From the NCBI RefSeq assembly GCF_045999315.1, contig NZ_CP174607.1, forward strand, positions 1,116,001 through 1,180,000: a stretch of DNA of 64,000 nt, read 5' to 3'. Position numbers and translations under genes: made by a program. Positions within the stretch are counted from its first letter, which is position 1, and each line of letters opens with the position of its first letter. Under the pieces are notes generated by a model, which worked only from the letters and a program-made list of their open reading frames with translations, searched no databases and was not told where the DNA came from. Positions 60,650 through 64,000 of the stretch are shown in pieces. The stretch comes from Peredibacter sp045999315 (GTDB lineage Bacteria; Bdellovibrionota; Bacteriovoracia; Bacteriovoracales; Bacteriovoracaceae).

Positions 60650-61530
60650 AAATATTCAAATCCGATATTTTAGTAAAACCATTCGTTGCCCTGGATAATG
60701 TGAGTTTTGAAATTCCAGAAGGAAGTATGGTTGGTTTCTTGGGAGCCAATGGTGCCGGCAAGACCACTTCATTGAAGATCATCATGGACTTCATTCGTCC
60801 GACATCTGGTGAAGTTCTTTTTTCTGAGAAACTTGGTAAAACAAATTTTGAAGTATTCAAAAATATCGGCTTTCTTCCAGAAAGACCTTATTTCTATCAA
60901 AACCTCAAGGGCGAAGAGTTTTTAAAATTTCTCGGTACCATTTCTGATGTTCATCCTTCAGATATCCAAAGCCGCATTAAATACTGGGCACCCCGCTTTC
61001 GCATTGATCATGCTTTAGATCGTGAAATCCGAACTTACTCTAAGGGCATGCTTCAGCGAATTGGATTTCTGGCCACCATCATTCATGAACCCAAAGTGAT
61101 CATCTTAGATGAGCCTTTAAGTGGATTGGATCCGATTGGGCGAAAAGAACTTAAAGACGTTATTGTGGAAGTTCACAAACAAGGAAAAACGGTCTTCTTC
61201 AGTAGCCACATTGTTCCTGATATTGAAGAGATCTGTGACCGCGTGGTCTTTTTAAAAGAAGGAAAGCTGATTTACGACGGATCAGTGGATTCATTGATTC
61301 GCCAAGGTCAATCGAGCTTTGAGGTCAAGGTATCGGCCACATCACTGCCAAATTTAATTTCTCCTGTTCAGAATACGGCCGCATTGGCCGGTAATATCAT
61401 GGTGGTTGAAGTTCAGCCGGAGAACCTTCGTAAGGTCATTGAGGAACTTTATTCTCATAACCTGGAAATCATCGGAGTAGAGTCTAAAAAACCTTCTCTG
61501 GAAGAAATTTTTTACAACATAAAGGGATAA
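60625..61530 (+). CDS. pilH: ABC transporter ATPase, PilH-like
   Basis: About 301 residues. Walker A GANGAGKTTS, signature YSKGMLQRIG, Walker B VIILDEPLSGLDP and the H-loop SSHI. The position after pilA and before a permease and pilD matches pilH of the Myxococcus pil cluster, which is needed for pilus assembly or export. TTG 60616 is an alternative start. Function by synteny; the cargo is unknown. Confidence 0.75.
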   Translation: MIHFNQITKIFKSDILVKPFVALDNVSFEIPEGSMVGFLGANGAGKTTSLKIIMDFIRPTSGEVLFSEKLGKTNFEVFKNIGFLPERPYFYQNLKGEEFLKFLGTISDVHPSDIQSRIKYWAPRFRIDHALDREIRTYSKGMLQRIGFLATIIHEPKVIILDEPLSGLDPIGRKELKDVIVEVHKQGKTVFFSSHIVPDIEEICDRVVFLKEGKLIYDGSVDSLIRQGQSSFEVKVSATSLPNLISPVQNTAALAGNIMVVEVQPENLRKVIEELYSHNLEIIGVESKKPSLEEIFYNIKG

Positions 61531-61533
61531 GTT

Positions 61534-62310
61534 TTGGGTATCACCAAGAAAATTGGCATCATTGCCTATTATACAATGAAGGAAGTTCTTAAGAGTAAGA
61601 TCTTAATCAACGTTTTCTTGATTGGTCTTGCTATGATGGTCATTACTTATGTGGCCTCTGAGTTCACTTACGGGGTCCCTGAAAAAGTTGCCTTGGACTT
61701 CGGTCTTAGTATGTTGTGGTTTTCGTCCTGTGGTATTGCTCTATTCATGGGTGTTGGATTGATCTCGAAAGAAATTGATTCTCGTACGGTCTATATGATC
61801 ATTTCCCGCCCCATCCCTCGTTATGGTTTTGTACTGGGTAAGGTCGCGGGCCTTATTGCGGTCTTAGTGATCAACATTGCTCTCTTGGCCATCATGACGT
61901 TGGCCGCCTCCACCTTTCTAGGTGGTGAAATCAGTGACCTTGTTTATTGGGCCCTGGGATTCACTCTACTTGAGGCCACACTTCTCTTGCTTGTGGTTAT
62001 TTTCTTTTCATTGATCGCCAACAATATTCTGGCGATTATTATTTCGTTCCTACTTTTAACAGTAGGTCATGCTGTTCAGGAAACGCAGAACTACCAGTTT
62101 GTTACAAATCGCCCGATGCTTAAGTCTGTGCTTGAATTCTATCATCTGGTGCTGCCGGCCTTTTATAAGTTTAATCTGAAAGACTACATGCTCTATAATC
62201 AGACCCTGCCTCTGGATTATCTTCTGATTAATTTAACCTACGGCGTGGCATACTCGTTATTTGTCCTCGTTCTTATCATCTTCCTTTTTAACCGGAAAAA
62301 TCTCGATTAA
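61534..62310 (+). CDS. pilI: ABC-2 type permease, PilI-like
   Basis: A 258-residue membrane protein with six hydrophobic segments and the SKEIDSRTVYMIISRPIPR element of ABC-2 permeases. Starts TTG 61534 with AAAGGGA upstream. Partner of the preceding ATPase. It shares one base with pilD (TAATG). Confidence 0.75.
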   Translation: MGITKKIGIIAYYTMKEVLKSKILINVFLIGLAMMVITYVASEFTYGVPEKVALDFGLSMLWFSSCGIALFMGVGLISKEIDSRTVYMIISRPIPRYGFVLGKVAGLIAVLVINIALLAIMTLAASTFLGGEISDLVYWALGFTLLEATLLLLVVIFFSLIANNILAIIISFLLLTVGHAVQETQNYQFVTNRPMLKSVLEFYHLVLPAFYKFNLKDYMLYNQTLPLDYLLINLTYGVAYSLFVLVLIIFLFNRKNLD

Positions 62311-63080
62311 TGGAATACCTATTTGCCACTTATTTTTTTATCTTTGGTCTTTTAATCGGAAGTTTTCTGAATGTGGTTATCATTCGTTTGCCCCAGAAAA
62401 TGAATTTGGTAACCAAACGATCTGCCTGCCCGAAATGCGGGACTCAGCTAAAGTGGTACCATAATGTTCCGGTTTTGAGTTTTCTTGTTCTTAGGGGCAA
62501 ATGCGCTTTTTGTGGAGCGAGGATCTCCTGGCGTTATCCACTCATTGAATTGTTTACAGGACTAGTGGCCCTTTGGCTTATGCCTCCGGTCTTTAATCAG
62601 ATGGCCCTGGGACTTTTCCTGTTCTATTTCACAGTCGCCTGTATTTTTATCTGTCACTTCATGATTGATCTGGATCATCACCTATTACTGGACTCGCTTA
62701 ATCTTTATCTTCTCGCTTTATTTTTGGCCTACTCAATTTTTACTTTCCACTGGCAGTACTGGCTTATTGGGGGGCTTATTGGTTTTCTCGGACCACTCCT
62801 TGTTACCTGGCTCTTTTACAAATGGCGGGGCCAAGTGGGTCTAGGTGGCGGAGACATCAAGCTGTATGGAATCCTCGGAATTTTTCTTGGTCCTATGGGG
62901 ATTATCTTCACGATATTCCTCAGTTGTTTTGTAGGGGCAGTGGTGGGGCTCGCGCTTATTGCTTCAAAAAAAATGACCAAAGATAAACCTATGGCCTTTG
63001 GCCCATCTATTCTTCTTGTGGCCGCTTTCCAGATTTTTTTCCCTGAATACGCTCGTATCGTCCAGTCTTGGTTGTTCTAA
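62310..63080 (+). CDS. pilD: Prepilin peptidase PilD
   Basis: A 256-residue aspartyl protease/N-methyltransferase. It begins with the GSFLNVVIIRLP motif, has the zinc cysteines C-x2-C and C-x2-C (CPKCG, CAFCG), and the catalytic aspartates in FMIDLDHHLLLD and GLGGGDIKL. It cleaves after Gly and methylates the new N-terminus of PilA, and would also process the three pilin/S74 hybrids if they are substrates. Confidence 0.95.
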   Translation: MEYLFATYFFIFGLLIGSFLNVVIIRLPQKMNLVTKRSACPKCGTQLKWYHNVPVLSFLVLRGKCAFCGARISWRYPLIELFTGLVALWLMPPVFNQMALGLFLFYFTVACIFICHFMIDLDHHLLLDSLNLYLLALFLAYSIFTFHWQYWLIGGLIGFLGPLLVTWLFYKWRGQVGLGGGDIKLYGILGIFLGPMGIIFTIFLSCFVGAVVGLALIASKKMTKDKPMAFGPSILLVAAFQIFFPEYARIVQSWLF

Positions 63081-63100
63081 TGGCATGAGGCACTAAATCC

Positions 63101-63130
63101 TTGATAACTCATCTGTGATTTGCCTATAAT
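63101..63130 (+). promoter_or_regulatory. Sigma-70 promoter for pilM
   Basis: TTGATA (63101-63106), 18-nt spacer, perfect TATAAT (63125-63130), 43 nt before the TTG start. It would drive pilM and presumably the following pilNOPQ. Confidence 0.75.
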
Positions 63131-63172
63131 TAATTAAGTTTATTTATCCATCTATCAAAGACAGGGACGACT

Positions 63173-64000
63173 TTGGCAGGACCATCATTAAAAGAACAAC
63201 TTGATGAGCTTTTAGGGAAACTCAATCCAGGCACGATTGTTGGCGTGGACATTGGGTCTCATAGTATCAAGGTGTGTGAACTTGCCGGCTCCTCGGGAAA
63301 ATTAAGATTAGAACGCTTTGGTGTATTCACACTTTCTGAAGCGGCACTCATCGAAGATGAAGTTCAAAAACCATCCGAAGTTGCTGATGGAATTTTAGAA
63401 GCATTTAATCGCGCAAAAATTAAATCACGCACAGTTTGCTTGGGTCTTTTTGGGCCCAACACCATGACGAAACGTCTGAATGTTCCAGAGGGAACAAACG
63501 AAGAAATCGAAGACCATGTTATGTGGGAGGCCGAACAGTATATTACGTTTGGTGCTGATGATTCTCAGATTGATTTTGATATTGTGGGTGAAAATGAAGG
63601 TGGCGGTAAAGACGCGATTGTGGCCGCTGCTAAGAATGAACTCATTGATAGTTATACAGAACTTTTAAAGTCCGCCAAACTCCAAGTGAAGGTGGTAGAT
63701 CTAAACGTCCTCGCTCTTTCAAATTTGTTTGAACAAATTGCAGGCGATCAGATTGATGAATACTCACAAGGAACTTTAATACTGGATTTCGGGGCGCAGA
63801 CCACTAAGATCATTGTATTCAAGCGTGGAGGACCAATCTTCACAAAAGAAATTCCTGTGGGTGGTGGTCTTATCACCGAAGAAATTCAACGTCAGATGGG
63901 CGTGAGTTATGAAGAGGCCGAGGATCTGAAAACAACGACAGATGAAAACGGCAACCTTCCGGAAGAAATTTTAAATATCATTAATGTTCAGATCGAAAAG
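63173..64000 (+). CDS. pilM: Type IV pilus assembly protein PilM (3' truncated by window)
   Basis: The first 276 residues of an actin-fold protein. Phosphate-1 GVDIGSHSIKVCEL lies near residue 23-36, phosphate-2 LILDFGAQTTKI follows, and GGGLITEEI comes after. PilM docks on PilN at the cytoplasmic face. The start is TTG 63173, preceded by AGGGA; no ATG in frame precedes the conserved core. Confidence 0.9.
   Translation, partial: MAGPSLKEQLDELLGKLNPGTIVGVDIGSHSIKVCELAGSSGKLRLERFGVFTLSEAALIEDEVQKPSEVADGILEAFNRAKIKSRTVCLGLFGPNTMTKRLNVPEGTNEEIEDHVMWEAEQYITFGADDSQIDFDIVGENEGGGKDAIVAAAKNELIDSYTELLKSAKLQVKVVDLNVLALSNLFEQIAGDQIDEYSQGTLILDFGAQTTKIIVFKRGGPIFTKEIPVGGGLITEEIQRQMGVSYEEAEDLKTTTDENGNLPEEILNIINVQIEK

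Overview
The window is a gene-dense, moderately AT-rich bacterial chromosome segment with no tRNA or rRNA gene, no insertion sequence, no CRISPR array and no gene-free stretch longer than 300 bases (the longest is about 256 bases, before pilA). Gene content and order point to a flagellated, type IV-piliated Gram-negative of the Bdellovibrionota/Myxococcota sphere. The division cluster (murD-ftsW-murG-murC-murB-ftsQ-ftsA-ftsZ), a Myxococcus-like pil cluster (pilB-pilT-pilC-pilA-pilG?-pilH-pilI-pilD-pilM), an LPS/heptose enzyme, and a set of secreted tail-fibre-like proteins would suit a Bacteriovorax/Peredibacter-type predator. That placement is an inference.

Layout. 1-9.6 kb: peptidoglycan precursor and division genes, entering inside a MurD-like ligase and ending at ftsZ with a strong terminator. 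9.7-14.5 kb: three tandem, translationally coupled paralogues joining a type IV prepilin-like N-terminus to a C-terminal S74 (endosialidase-type) self-cleaving trimerisation chaperone; this is the most unusual element here. 14.5-19.5 kb, minus strand: a secreted zinc protease, a small secreted protein, a membrane zinc-finger protein, RNase J and uridine kinase. 19.6-22.7 kb: prmA, rsmE, an RDD membrane protein, hldE-C/rfaE2 and an unknown gene. 22.9-25.3 kb: flagellin, a PilZ protein and an LpxH-like phosphoesterase. 25.4-34 kb, minus strand: a flagellar-cap operon (fliD, fliS, a FliT-like gene) running into a glycosyltransferase-like gene, a small helical protein, a histidine kinase, a response regulator and nadK, followed by recN with its own promoter.

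34-44.9 kb: a polytopic membrane protein, a 78-residue orphan gene, a cysQ-like phosphatase facing nth, then rlmE, a penicillin-binding transpeptidase and lepB; mutS2 diverges from an rqcH-like NFACT gene, followed by a secreted protein. 45-54.7 kb: an RlmI-like methyltransferase, a MoxR/DUF58/Bat (von Willebrand A) operon, ribF and aroE. 54.8-64 kb: type IV pilus motor, pilin, ABC-transporter-like pilus genes, prepilin peptidase and the start of pilM. The prepilin peptidase and motors encoded here could process and display the three pilin/S74 hybrids, so the two regions may act together.

Many genes are joined by ATGA, GTGA or TAATG overlaps, and TTG/GTG starts with good Shine-Dalgarno sequences are common. 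Some divergent genes look leaderless. All functional calls come from motifs read by eye; no database search was run.
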